Notes under the pieces: generated by a model
What the model was told of the DNA's origin: nothing
The model's input: only the letters and a program-made list of their open reading frames with translations
Database searches by the model: none
Translations under genes and position numbers: made by a program
Shown: in pieces, positions 56,257-64,000 of the stretch
How positions within the stretch are numbered: the stretch's first letter is position 1
How the letters are laid out: the number at the start of each line of letters is the position of its first letter
Assembly: GCF_014138605.1 (NCBI RefSeq)
Contig: NZ_JACJHX010000002.1
Span: forward strand, 163,899-227,898
Direction: 5' to 3'
Length of the DNA: 64,000 bases
Origin: Peribacillus huizhouensis
GTDB lineage: Bacteria > Bacillota > Bacilli > Bacillales > DSM-1321

Positions 56257-57966
56257 TTACTTTTGCGCTTCTAATTTCCTGTTATTCTGTCCTGGTTCTA
56301 CAGTCTCGATCATTCTCATGTTTTTTAAGCCGTGCATGATTTCATACTTCTCTCGACCAAAATAATCATGAAGATCTAAATAATATTTATAAAGCTCATC
56401 ATATATTTTCACATTTTCTGCGATTGGAACAAAAGCCTCCTCTTTAACTTTGGCCATACTCTCAGCTGCTTCAAAAATCGTGTCGTAACCACCGTTTTTT
56501 CCCCCTGCAGCAACTGAAGCGTACATGGCAGCACCGAGAGCCGTTGTTTGTTCCGAATTAGCTATTTTAATTTCACGATTGGTAATATCAGCGTATATTT
56601 GCATAAGCAATTTATTTCGTTGTGGGAGACCGCCACATGCGAAAAGTTCCTTGACCACCACCCCTGCTTCTGTAAAATTTTCAATAATTTTTCTAGTCCC
56701 AAATGCTGTCGATTCTAATAAAGAACGATAGATTTCTTCTGGTTTCGTAGCTAAAGTAAGTCCGATAATCGTTCCAGATAAATTGGCATCGACTAAGACA
56801 GAACGATTGCCATTCCACCAATCTAAGGCGATTAGACCTGATTGTCCAGGCTTATACCTGGTTGCCTTTTCCTCCAATACTTGATGGACACTTTTTCCTG
56901 CTTCTTCTGCTTCTTGTACAACATAGCTTGGTACTGCTTGCTCTACATACCAAGCAAAGGAATCTCCTACCGCAACTTGGCCTGTCTCATAACTGTAGTA
57001 ACCAGGAATAATTCCATCTTCGACGATGCCACAAACCCCTTCAATTGCTTCTTCTTTATCCGCTATTAACATGTGACATGTAGACGTTCCCATCGCTAAA
57101 ACAAACTGTCCAGGGTGTACGGCTCCAACAGCTGGAACCCCAGCATGAGCATCAATGATTCCAACAGCAACAGCAATCCCCGGTAAGAGCCCTAACTTGT
57201 CAGCCATCTCTTTTGTCAGTTCTCCTGCCTTTTCGCCAATCGACCGAACCTCACCACGCATTTTTGTTTCTAAAATATGTTCAAAACGCAGATGTAGTGC
57301 TTTAAAAAATGAAGCCTCCGGATACCCAGCTTCTTTATTCCAAAATGCTTTGTAACCACATGTATTACTACTTCGAATTAGATTGTTGGTTAATCGATAC
57401 GTGACCCAGTCACAAGCTTCGATAAATAAGTCCGCTGCTTCAAACACCTCGGGTGCCTCTTTGATGATTTGTAAAATCTTCGGGAACATCCACTCCGAAG
57501 AAATTTTGCCACCATAACGATGTAAAAAATCTTCTTTTCTTTCTATGGCAAGACTTGTTATTTCATCTGCTTCTTTATTTGCTGCATGATGTTTCCACAA
57601 CTTCACCCAACTATGTGGATGGCTTTCCCATTTTGGATCCAAACATAATGGATCTCCTTGTTGATCTAAAGGTAAAATAGTTGAAGATGTAAAATCGATC
57701 CCTATACCAATTACATCTTTCTTATCGATATGAGACAAACGCAACACTTCAGGTACCGATTGAAAAAGTACATCTAAATAATCTCCTGGGTGTTGCAACG
57801 CCCAATCTGGTTGAAGTGGTTTTCCGTTCGGCAGCACCTCATCTAAAACACCGTGTTTATAAGGTGTCACATGTGTGGCGATTTCCTCACCCGTGTCAAC
57901 ATCAACCAATAGCACTCTCCCTGATTCCGTTCCAAAATCAATTCCGATCGTATATTTTCTAGTCAA
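56257..57966 (-). CDS. FGGY-family kinase, ribulokinase-like
   Basis: A 569-aa kinase from a TTG start at 57966 with AAAGGGGG seven bases upstream; the ATG nine codons earlier lacks a site. The ATP-phosphate motif is [20 protein letters not shown], and the AraB-type features [15 protein letters not shown] and [20 protein letters not shown] are clear. AraB phosphorylates L-ribulose and related ketopentoses. Beside a fucose-isomerase-type enzyme it may phosphorylate L-fuculose or D-ribulose. No aldolase or epimerase for the next step is adjacent. Confidence 0.87.
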   Translation of the reverse strand: MTRKYTIGIDFGTESGRVLLVDVDTGEEIATHVTPYKHGVLDEVLPNGKPLQPDWALQHPGDYLDVLFQSVPEVLRLSHIDKKDVIGIGIDFTSSTILPLDQQGDPLCLDPKWESHPHSWVKLWKHHAANKEADEITSLAIERKEDFLHRYGGKISSEWMFPKILQIIKEAPEVFEAADLFIEACDWVTYRLTNNLIRSSNTCGYKAFWNKEAGYPEASFFKALHLRFEHILETKMRGEVRSIGEKAGELTKEMADKLGLLPGIAVAVGIIDAHAGVPAVGAVHPGQFVLAMGTSTCHMLIADKEEAIEGVCGIVEDGIIPGYYSYETGQVAVGDSFAWYVEQAVPSYVVQEAEEAGKSVHQVLEEKATRYKPGQSGLIALDWWNGNRSVLVDANLSGTIIGLTLATKPEEIYRSLLESTAFGTRKIIENFTEAGVVVKELFACGGLPQRNKLLMQIYADITNREIKIANSEQTTALGAAMYASVAAGGKNGGYDTIFEAAESMAKVKEEAFVPIAENVKIYDELYKYYLDLHDYFGREKYEIMHGLKNMRMIETVEPGQNNRKLEAQK

Positions 57967-58027
57967 TTTGTATTCCCCCTTTCTCAATTCCATGCATAGT
58001 GGTCATATTAGTAAAAAGAAACCCATA

Positions 58028-58066
58028 GGCTGTTCTAAAAAGGGTTAGACCCTTTTTAGAACAGCC
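58028..58066 (-). terminator. 18-bp palindrome between fucI and the kinase gene
   Basis: The arms GGCTGTTCTAAAAAGGGT and ACCCTTTTTAGAACAGCC are perfectly complementary around TAG, 15 bases after the fucI stop. No T-run follows the stem on the minus strand, so it may be an RNA-processing or attenuating hairpin rather than a full terminator. Its centre resembles the GGGTCWGACCC motif. Confidence 0.6.
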
Positions 58067-58080
58067 CCATTTCGCATTCT

Positions 58081-59892
58081 TTATTTATATAATGGACCAT
58101 ACGCTTCACACGCTCTATAATCAGCGCCTGTTAAGTCACCAACACCAAAAGCACTCCAAGCACTTGGTCGGAATATGCGATTGTCCTCTACATTATGCAT
58201 AGAAACCGGAATACGAAGCATTGATGCCAATGTAATTAAGTCGCCGCCAATATGGCCATAACTTACTGCACAATGGTTGGAACCCCAATTGTACATGACT
58301 GAATAGACATCTTTAAACACACCATGACCCGTTAATTTAGGAACGAACCATGTAGTTGGCCACGTTGAGTCTGTTCTTTTATCTAATACATCATGCATAT
58401 CTTCTTCTAATTCTACCGTATAACCTTCTGCAAGTTGTAATACAGGACCAAGTCCCTCGACAATATTGATACGAGCAATTGTCACAGGCATTCCGCCGCG
58501 AGTCGTATAGTCGGTGGAGAAGCCTCCGCCTGGGAAGAAATCAACCGCTTGACACCACTCTGTTGCGTCCAAACATTTTTGCGCTTCTTGTTCTGTGATT
58601 TCCCAAAATGGCTTCATAGCTGGCTTGCCATCTTTCTCTTGCTGGCCTGTTCCATCTAATGCTGCTGGACCTGAGTTAAGCAAGTGGATAATTCCATTCG
58701 CAGCCACTCCCGTTAACTCTTTGCCCGTGACTCGTTTCACTGCCTCTGGACTCCAATATGTACGAACATCTGCAAATATTTGCGCTGCATTGGTTAATAA
58801 ATGCCCGAATAACATTGTCACGCCATTCAACGTATCGTTTTCAGTAGCCATGATGAATGGTTCCCTAATGCCATTCCAATCAAATGATGAAGACAATATT
58901 GCTTCCATAAAATCGCCGGTAGGCATAAAGTCGGTCCATGCACGCTGTCCTTGGAAACCAGCTGCGATCGCATTATGACCTAATGCTGCTTCGCCAAATC
59001 CTTTTTCCGCTAACTTCGGATTGCCAATCATTAGATCTCTCGCAATTAGAGCCATTTTAACGATGGTTCTCCAGTCTTTCTCTTTCTGTTCTTCTGATCT
59101 TTGTGCATCAGGTAAAAGACCATTTTTCCCTTCTTTACAATGCTTCTTCACCCAAGCATAGGCAAATTCGTATTCTTCGGTATCATAAATTTCCAATTGC
59201 AATCGTCGCATGACTTCACTCATATCGACATATTCGTTTCTCATGCCGAGATATCGTTGAAAGAATTCTTCATTTACCATACTACTAGCAATCCCCATAG
59301 AGACCGAGCCTATGGAAAGATACGATTTGTCGCGGATGATCGTTACTGCAAGTGCTGATTTTGTGAATTGTAATAGTTTCTCTTGTACATCTTCCGGGAT
59401 CGAAGAATCCGTCATCTCTTGTACATCGTGTCCATAAATGTTAAACACAGGCAACCCTTTTTGATTATGGGCAGAGGAAGCTGCTGCTAAATACACCGCT
59501 CCCGGTCTTTCCGTTCCATTAAATCCCCAAATTGCTTTAAGCGTATGAGGGTCTTGGTCCATTGTTTCCGTCGGATAACACCAAGATGGAGAGACAGTAA
59601 TTGTAACAGCAACACCTTCTTTCTTAAATTTTTCACGGGCTTGTGCAGCTTCAACTACTCCACCGATTGTGGTATCAGCAATGACACATTCAACAGCAGT
59701 TCCATCTGGATAATGTAATTGTTCTTGTAAAAATGTCGCAACATTCGTTGCCATATTCATTGTCACTTCTTCTAATGATTCTCGAATCCCACCTTGGCGA
59801 CCATCAATAACTGGTCGGATGCCGATTCGTGGAAATTCTCCTACCCATCTTTTATCACTTTGATTAATTAAAGATTCCATACTTGTTTCCAT
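58081..59892 (-). CDS. fucI: L-fucose isomerase family (L-fucose / D-arabinose isomerase)
   Basis: A 603-aa ketol isomerase converting L-fucose to L-fuculose or D-arabinose to D-ribulose. The N-terminal [20 protein letters not shown], then [13 protein letters not shown] and [16 protein letters not shown] are characteristic; the last contains Mn2+-site acidic residues, and [13 protein letters not shown] near the C-terminus supplies the histidine. The length matches FucI (about 590). The start has AAGGAGG. The next pathway gene is the FGGY kinase; a FucA-type aldolase is not in the window. Confidence 0.92.
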   Translation of the reverse strand: METSMESLINQSDKRWVGEFPRIGIRPVIDGRQGGIRESLEEVTMNMATNVATFLQEQLHYPDGTAVECVIADTTIGGVVEAAQAREKFKKEGVAVTITVSPSWCYPTETMDQDPHTLKAIWGFNGTERPGAVYLAAASSAHNQKGLPVFNIYGHDVQEMTDSSIPEDVQEKLLQFTKSALAVTIIRDKSYLSIGSVSMGIASSMVNEEFFQRYLGMRNEYVDMSEVMRRLQLEIYDTEEYEFAYAWVKKHCKEGKNGLLPDAQRSEEQKEKDWRTIVKMALIARDLMIGNPKLAEKGFGEAALGHNAIAAGFQGQRAWTDFMPTGDFMEAILSSSFDWNGIREPFIMATENDTLNGVTMLFGHLLTNAAQIFADVRTYWSPEAVKRVTGKELTGVAANGIIHLLNSGPAALDGTGQQEKDGKPAMKPFWEITEQEAQKCLDATEWCQAVDFFPGGGFSTDYTTRGGMPVTIARINIVEGLGPVLQLAEGYTVELEEDMHDVLDKRTDSTWPTTWFVPKLTGHGVFKDVYSVMYNWGSNHCAVSYGHIGGDLITLASMLRIPVSMHNVEDNRIFRPSAWSAFGVGDLTGADYRACEAYGPLYK

Positions 59893-60302
59893 CTTTTGTT
59901 CCTCCTTCTTATTAAATTACGCCATGTTAGTTCCCTTGTTTATTTACCTGGAAAAAGTAGTTCCTGTACTTTAGTTCATCAAAGTTGTTCATTGTCACAG
60001 TTATACCTATATCGATTTGTTTTCTACCGCTCTAAATAGCATTTACTACGCTGTTGGTGCTCCTTTAAATTAACAATCATCTTACATAACTAATTCTGTT
60101 TTTCACCTCTTTCTCCTCCTTTGGTACAATGGATGTAATATAAATTTTTCAATTTAGAAATACTTTTCTGATCATTTCATCCTTATTTTTATTAATCATA
60201 AATTCAGAGATACTAAAGTCATTAATTAGATTCCGGTTTATCAAAAAATTACAGCCTTTCTTAGATGCGTCCCCCAAATACCACATTACAAAGCCGGAAA
60301 TT

Positions 60303-60365
60303 AAATTTACGTGCCGGAATCGGTACTCTTCGAGCGGAAATTTGAGGTTTGCGCGCCAAAGCCAA
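60303..60365 (+). repeat. Isolated relative of the 39.2-40.4 kb tandem repeat
   Basis: AAATTTACGTGCCGGAATCG, then CTTCGAGCGG and GGTTTGCGCGCC, follow the same order as in the tandem array unit with several substitutions. Only about 63 bp are present. The neighbouring 59893-60302 holds the fucI upstream region and no other gene. Confidence 0.6.
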
Positions 60366-60391
60366 TATTTCTGCACTTATAAACAGAAAAA

Positions 60392-60420
60392 CTCTCAACT
60401 GCTGTTAAGACAGTGGAGAG
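60392..60420 (-). terminator. Terminator of the 60.4-60.7 kb fragment
   Basis: A stem of about ten bp (CTCTCCACTG / CAGTTGAGAG, one mismatch) is followed on the minus strand by TTTTTCTGTTT, 17 bases after the stop at 60438. Confidence 0.55.
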
Positions 60421-60437
60421 ATCTTTTAACTCTTAGC

Positions 60438-60671
60438 CTATTTCACTTCTACAATAAAGCCCGCCCAAGTATTCATTCTTAGGTGAAAATTCAGTTTTGG
60501 ATTTTCTTCAATTCTTACTTGTGTATAATAATATCCGGGTTCATCTAGTTTTATTTCATTTAAGAATACATCAAATACTATAACAACAAACAAATTACGG
60601 AAAAATAAAAGACATGATTCCGGTACAATATCGAACTTATATCCAACAAGCTGCCTAATGAAATATCCTGT
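60438..60671 (-). pseudogene. C-terminal fragment of an unidentified protein
   Basis: A 77-codon open frame without a start codon near its upper end. It ends with FDVFLNEIKLDEPGYYYTQV and NTWAGFIVEVK. The last 50 residues read as a well-formed beta-rich C-terminal domain and a terminator follows, while the upstream part (CLLFFRNLFVVIV) looks random. I take it as the 3' end of a degraded gene. Family unknown. Confidence 0.35.
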
Positions 60672-60738
60672 CTAACTCTTTGGGGCACATCATAAAGGTT
60701 ACTCTTTATACTCTTCCCGTTACACTCTATATGTTCAC

Positions 60739-61887
60739 TTACCACTCTGCGATACTGCCGTCCTTATGACGCCAAACCGGATTGCGCCAGTTATGACCAA
60801 CCTCTGCCATAGTTCTTACATGCTCTTCGTTAATTTCAATGCCTAGTCCTGGTCCGTTTGGAATTTTTACATAGCCATCTTCATATTCAAATACTTGTTT
60901 ATCAACAATATAATCTAGTAAATCACTACCTTGATTGTAATGAATCCCTAAACTTTGTTCTTGAATAAATGCATTGTGACAGGTTGCATCTACTTGGAGG
61001 CAGGATGCTAAAGCAATCGGTCCTAATGGACAATGAGGCGCAGCTGCCACATCAAAAGCTTCGGCCATCGAGATAATTTTCTTACATTCTGTAATGCCCC
61101 CTGCATGTGATAAATCCGGTTGGATAATATCGACATAGCCATCCGTAAGCAGCTTTTTGAAATCCCATTTCGAATACATTCTCTCACCTGTTGCAATCGG
61201 AATCGCCACGTGGTTTGCGATGTCTCGTAATGCCTCATTATTTTCCGGCAAAACAGGCTCCTCAATGAACATCGGTCTGAACGGCTCTAGTTCTTTGGCA
61301 AGAATTTTCGCCATTGGTTTATGTACTCTGCCATGGAAATCAATGCCGATGCCAACATGAGGTCCGACTGCCTCGCGGACGGCTGCAATTCGAGCTAACA
61401 CTTGATCAATTTTTTCATAGGAATCTACATACTGGAGTTCTTCCGTCCCATTCATTTTCACAGCTGTAAATCCTTTCGCAACCATGTCTTTAGCCGCTTC
61501 GCCAACATCAGCAGGACGATCGCCACCTATCCAAGAATAAACCTTAATCGATTCTCGAGCTTTACCGCCAAGGAGTTGATGGACGGGAGCGTTATAATAT
61601 TTCCCTTTAATATCCCAAAGTGCTTGATCAATCCCAGAAATCGCACTCATTAAGATTGGACCGCCACGATAGAAACCTGCTCGATACATGACATTCCAAT
61701 GGTCTTCTATATGAAGTGGATCTTTGCCGATCAGATATTCCATTAATTCATCAACGGCAGTTTTGACAGTTGCTGCTCTTCCCTCAACGACCGGTTCTCC
61801 CCACCCCACAATGCCTTCATCTGTGTCAATTTTTAAGAATAACCAGCGCGGTGGTACTTGGAATAATTCATATCCTGTAACTTTCAT
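60739..61887 (-). CDS. dgoD: D-galactonate dehydratase
   Basis: A 382-aa enolase-superfamily enzyme dehydrating D-galactonate to 2-keto-3-deoxygalactonate. The N-terminal capping domain ([20 protein letters not shown]) and barrel residues [37 protein letters not shown] and [13 protein letters not shown] match DgoD metal ligands and the catalytic histidine. The length is the same as E. coli DgoD. The start has AAGGAG. It lies 38 bases after the aldolase gene; both belong to the De Ley-Doudoroff route, whose kinase is broken in this cluster. Confidence 0.93.
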   Translation of the reverse strand: MKVTGYELFQVPPRWLFLKIDTDEGIVGWGEPVVEGRAATVKTAVDELMEYLIGKDPLHIEDHWNVMYRAGFYRGGPILMSAISGIDQALWDIKGKYYNAPVHQLLGGKARESIKVYSWIGGDRPADVGEAAKDMVAKGFTAVKMNGTEELQYVDSYEKIDQVLARIAAVREAVGPHVGIGIDFHGRVHKPMAKILAKELEPFRPMFIEEPVLPENNEALRDIANHVAIPIATGERMYSKWDFKKLLTDGYVDIIQPDLSHAGGITECKKIISMAEAFDVAAAPHCPLGPIALASCLQVDATCHNAFIQEQSLGIHYNQGSDLLDYIVDKQVFEYEDGYVKIPNGPGLGIEINEEHVRTMAEVGHNWRNPVWRHKDGSIAEW

Positions 61888-61925
61888 AGCACACTCTCTC
61901 CTTCTGTATGATCGAGATATTTGTT

Positions 61926-62552
61926 TTAAGAACGGATGGCAGAAACAAAGGATTCAGCCTTTTGCGTCAATGCCTTTAAGTATTCTTCGTTCACTTCCTG
62001 CTTTGTGTCGACGAGTGAGCTGCCTATTCCAAAACCAATCGCTCCAGCTTTTTGAAACTCGCCGATATTGGCTAAAGTAATACCACCAGTCGGTAAGAGT
62101 GGTATATGTGACAGTGGACCATGAATATCTTGTAAATAACTTGACCCCATGCTACCTGGAAACACTTTGATAATATCTGCCCCATACTCATAAGCGGTTA
62201 ATATTTCTGTCGGTGTAAACGCACCAGGGATGCTGACCGCCCCATATCTTTTCGTCATTTTGATCGTTTCAATATTTACAGTTGGAGACAAGATAAACTT
62301 TGCACCTGCTAATATAGCCGCGCGAGCTGTTTCCGGGTCTAATACCGTTCCAGCGCCAACAACCATTTCATTCCCAACCGCTTGACTCACACGTTCTATC
62401 GATTGTAGGGCGTTTGGCGAGTTAAGTGTGATTTCGATCAATCGGATGCCGCCATCTCGTAATGCTTTAGCAATCTTGACTATATCTTCCGGTTTAGCAC
62501 CACGGACAATCGATATAATTTTATGATTTAAAATCTGTGTAAGGGTATTCAT
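61926..62552 (-). CDS. KDPG/KDPGal aldolase
   Basis: A 208-aa class-I aldolase of the KdgA/DgoA family cleaving 2-keto-3-deoxy-6-phospho sugar acids to pyruvate and glyceraldehyde-3-phosphate. Motifs: [11 protein letters not shown] (catalytic Glu), [22 protein letters not shown] and the Schiff-base lysine in [10 protein letters not shown]. The ATG at 62552 with AAGGAG is better than the upstream GTG. It overlaps the stop of the kinase remnant (ATGA), showing former translational coupling with that gene. Confidence 0.92.
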   Translation of the reverse strand: MNTLTQILNHKIISIVRGAKPEDIVKIAKALRDGGIRLIEITLNSPNALQSIERVSQAVGNEMVVGAGTVLDPETARAAILAGAKFILSPTVNIETIKMTKRYGAVSIPGAFTPTEILTAYEYGADIIKVFPGSMGSSYLQDIHGPLSHIPLLPTGGITLANIGEFQKAGAIGFGIGSSLVDTKQEVNEEYLKALTQKAESFVSAIRS

Positions 62553-62686
62553 TTCACCCACTCCTTTTCGTGTATCAGTGGAATGACATCTTCTTTGTGC
62601 GTTCGATTCATATCTTTATCAGGCAGCCCTTCAATATCCTCATTGGTAGTCGTGACTATTGCTCCGACTCGAACTGCCTGGGTTTC
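62549..62686 (-). pseudogene. 3' remnant of a 2-keto-3-deoxygluconate kinase-like gene
   Basis: A 45-codon frame without start reads VGAIVTTTNEDIEGLPDKDM, the C-terminal pattern of PfkB-type KDG kinases (GALVTTxxGDIEGLP). Its TGA overlaps the aldolase ATG, the normal kinase-aldolase junction. An in-frame stop at 62687-62689 ends similarity; the IclR gene stops at 62698. At least 85% of the kinase has been deleted. Confidence 0.65.
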
Positions 62687-62697
62687 TTAAAAACCAG

Positions 62698-63450
62698 CTA
62701 TGCTCCCAAATAACCAATACTCGCTGAGATTTTTTTTGCAGTCAGCAGCAAGTTTTCTACAATATAATCCTTTTGTTTGTTCATTCTTTCTTTAGGACCA
62801 GCCACACTGATCGCTGCTTGAATCGTTTGATCGGCTCCATAAACCGGAGCAGCTAAACAAAATAACCCTTCTTCATTTTCCTCATCATCGATCGAATAAC
62901 CAAGTTGCCAAAAGATTCTTAGCTGCTCTAGTAGCTGCTGCTTGTCCGTGATGGTTTGCTTCGTAATTGGAAACAATTCCACAGCGTTTAAGATTGTATG
63001 CCGATTTTGTTCAGGCATAAAGGCTAAGAAGACTTTGCCAAGGCCTGTACAATATAAAGGCTTTTGGCCACCAGGCTGTGCACTCGTGCGAATCGAACGA
63101 TTACTGTCAATCTTCGCGATGTAGACCAGATCCTGATCCGATAACACCGCCATAAATACCGTTTCTTGAACATCTTCCATCAATTGTTTTAAGAAGGGAT
63201 ATCCTTGAGAAGAAATATCTAACGATTCCATGGCAGCGCTACCAATTTGAATCAGCTTTGGCCCTAACTTATATGTATTAGCGGAATCAAGGGATAAATA
63301 CCCTGCTCTAAAAAGCGTGCCAATCAGACCCGATGTACTACTTTGTGGAAATGATAATGTTTCACTTATTTCTTTAATCGTTAAACCATGTGGCTTTTGG
63401 CTTAATAATTCAAATACTCGAAGAACACGCTCTGCAGATTTAACGGACAT
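62698..63450 (-). CDS. IclR-family transcriptional regulator
   Basis: A 250-aa regulator: N-terminal winged HTH (GLTIKEISETLSFPQSSTSG) and a C-terminal IclR effector domain (VYIAKIDSNRSIRTSAQPGG; YCTGLGKVFLAF). The family commonly controls sugar-acid catabolism (KdgR type). It heads the kinase-remnant/aldolase/dgoD cluster and probably regulates it. The start has AGAGGTG six bases upstream. Confidence 0.9.
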   Translation of the reverse strand: MSVKSAERVLRVFELLSQKPHGLTIKEISETLSFPQSSTSGLIGTLFRAGYLSLDSANTYKLGPKLIQIGSAAMESLDISSQGYPFLKQLMEDVQETVFMAVLSDQDLVYIAKIDSNRSIRTSAQPGGQKPLYCTGLGKVFLAFMPEQNRHTILNAVELFPITKQTITDKQQLLEQLRIFWQLGYSIDDEENEEGLFCLAAPVYGADQTIQAAISVAGPKERMNKQKDYIVENLLLTAKKISASIGYLGA

Positions 63451-63555
63451 ATGTGCACCTCTTTCAAATCATATATATGATTTTGATTCCTATACGTGAT
63501 TTAGTAAGTTAATCGTATCATGAATAATTTGATAATTCCAACAATATTTAAAAAT

Positions 63556-63580
63556 GACTAACGATTCAAAGTCGTTAGCC
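63556..63580 (-). terminator. Terminator of the 63.6-64 kb genes
   Basis: The stem GGCTAACGA / TCGTTAGTC with a seven-base loop is followed on the minus strand by ATTTTTAA, eight bases after the small ORF stop. Confidence 0.6.
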
Positions 63581-63588
63581 ATCTCCGT

Positions 63589-63717
63589 TCAATCAATAAC
63601 AAGAGTTACTGATCGATTTTTATGTTTTCTTAAAAATTCTATTAAATGATTGTCTAGGTCATGTATACCGAAATCATACTCCCCGCCACTGGTCAACTCA
63701 TTGAAAATGTAAGTCAT
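63589..63717 (-). CDS. Small hypothetical protein, 42 aa
   Basis: The ATG at 63717 opens MTYIFNELTSGGEYDFGIHD, then LIEFLRKHKNRSVTLVID. No strong ribosome-binding site is evident and the family is unknown. It lies 18 bases after the DUF1801 gene and before a terminator, so it may be translated from the same mRNA or be the 3' end of a degraded gene. Confidence 0.35.
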   Translation of the reverse strand: MTYIFNELTSGGEYDFGIHDLDNHLIEFLRKHKNRSVTLVID

Positions 63718-63735
63718 CCGTTTCCTTTAGAAGCT

Positions 63736-64000
63736 TTACTGATGCGGATAGGTTTCTTTCAAAAATTTTACTGATTGATTAATTAACTCTTTTAAAACGT
63801 CAACATCAATATCTGCTATTTTATTTATATACACACATGCTTTACCTGTAGTATGTTTGCCAAAGTCCATTAATAATTCCTCGCGTTTCGAGTCACCTGG
63901 TGCAAAATACAAACTGATTTTAGCTTTTCGAGGTGAAAAGCCAACTAGAGGTGCATCACCTTCGTGACCGGTTGCATATTTATAATGATAGGAACCAAAT
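63736..64000 (-). CDS. DUF1801 (YdhG-like) protein, 5' end outside the window
   Basis: The last 87 codons of a gene that continues past the window edge. The segment FGSYHYKYATGHEGDAPLVG, then FSPRKAKISLYFAPG and MDFGKHTTGKACVYINKI, matches the DUF1801 domain, found in small cytosolic proteins such as the B. subtilis iron-chaperone-like Fra/YdhG. Function of this copy unknown. Confidence 0.8.
   Translation of the reverse strand, partial: FGSYHYKYATGHEGDAPLVGFSPRKAKISLYFAPGDSKREELLMDFGKHTTGKACVYINKIADIDVDVLKELINQSVKFLKETYPHQ

Noticed and set aside
60149-60376. 75-codon minus-strand frame
   Set aside because: It runs through a dispersed repeat copy and lacks a ribosome-binding site.

Overview
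The window looks like chromosomal DNA of a low-G+C, spore-forming Bacillaceae-type Firmicute. The grounds are AT-rich spacers, strong GGAGG ribosome-binding sites, lipobox-type solute-binding proteins, a Spo0E-family phosphatase, cre-like sites and a B. subtilis-like melibiose operon. No rRNA, tRNA, CRISPR array, prophage or intact insertion sequence was seen. Almost every gene lies on the minus strand; the two large plus-strand genes are a sigma-54 activator (1746-4649) and a secreted PIG-L deacetylase (36662-39172).

Region 1 (1-1740) is decayed: a nonsense-interrupted small membrane protein, a frameshifted HTH regulator overlapping a membrane-protein gene, and a doubtful ORF remnant. Region 2 (1746-13000) is a nitrogen/urea island. 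A 967-aa regulator joins an AmiC-like amide-sensing domain to GAF/PAS-like segments, a sigma-54 AAA+ domain and a Fis-type HTH. It faces a minus-strand urease cluster in the order ureD-F-A-B, a 26-codon ORF, a Spo0E-family gene, then ureC-E-G-I-H. A textbook -24/-12 promoter (12767-12783), a 17-bp leader hairpin and an upstream dyad precede ureD. Together they suggest that an amide- or urea-like ligand switches on sigma-54 transcription of urease.

Region 3 (13000-22700) holds a DnaB/DnaD-like domain gene, a 30-aa membrane peptide, the melibiose/raffinose operon (LacI-type regulator, binding protein, two permeases, GH4 alpha-galactosidase) and galT. Region 4 (22679-27450) holds a UDP-glucose dehydrogenase / PAP2 phosphatase / GT4 glycosyltransferase cluster and an MFS transporter. 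Region 5 (27900-28700) is a TetR regulator beside the wreck of an efflux gene.

Region 6 (29782-39172) is the least conventional system: an operon of ROK regulator, solute-binding protein, ATPase, two-module permease and an ArgH-superfamily lyase, divergent from a secreted PIG-L deacetylase. Two matching GTTAG-N9-CTAA(C/T) dyads lie in the shared intergenic region. I infer extracellular deacetylation, uptake, and intracellular C-N lyase cleavage of an unidentified compound. Just downstream lies a four-copy tandem array with a unit of about 327 bp, each copy carrying its own terminator-like hairpin.

Region 7 (40458-49370) has a PfpI/DJ-1 protein, small ORFs, an M42 aminopeptidase and a complete oligopeptide ABC transporter. 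Region 8 (50300-54886) is one 1528-aa secreted protein with lamin-tail-like domains and a calcineurin-like phosphoesterase. Region 9 (55176-63450) is sugar catabolism: Gfo/Idh/MocA oxidoreductase, ribulokinase-like kinase, L-fucose-isomerase-type enzyme, D-galactonate dehydratase, KDPG-type aldolase and an IclR regulator, with a 3' remnant of a KDG-kinase-like gene left between regulator and aldolase. The window ends inside a DUF1801 gene.
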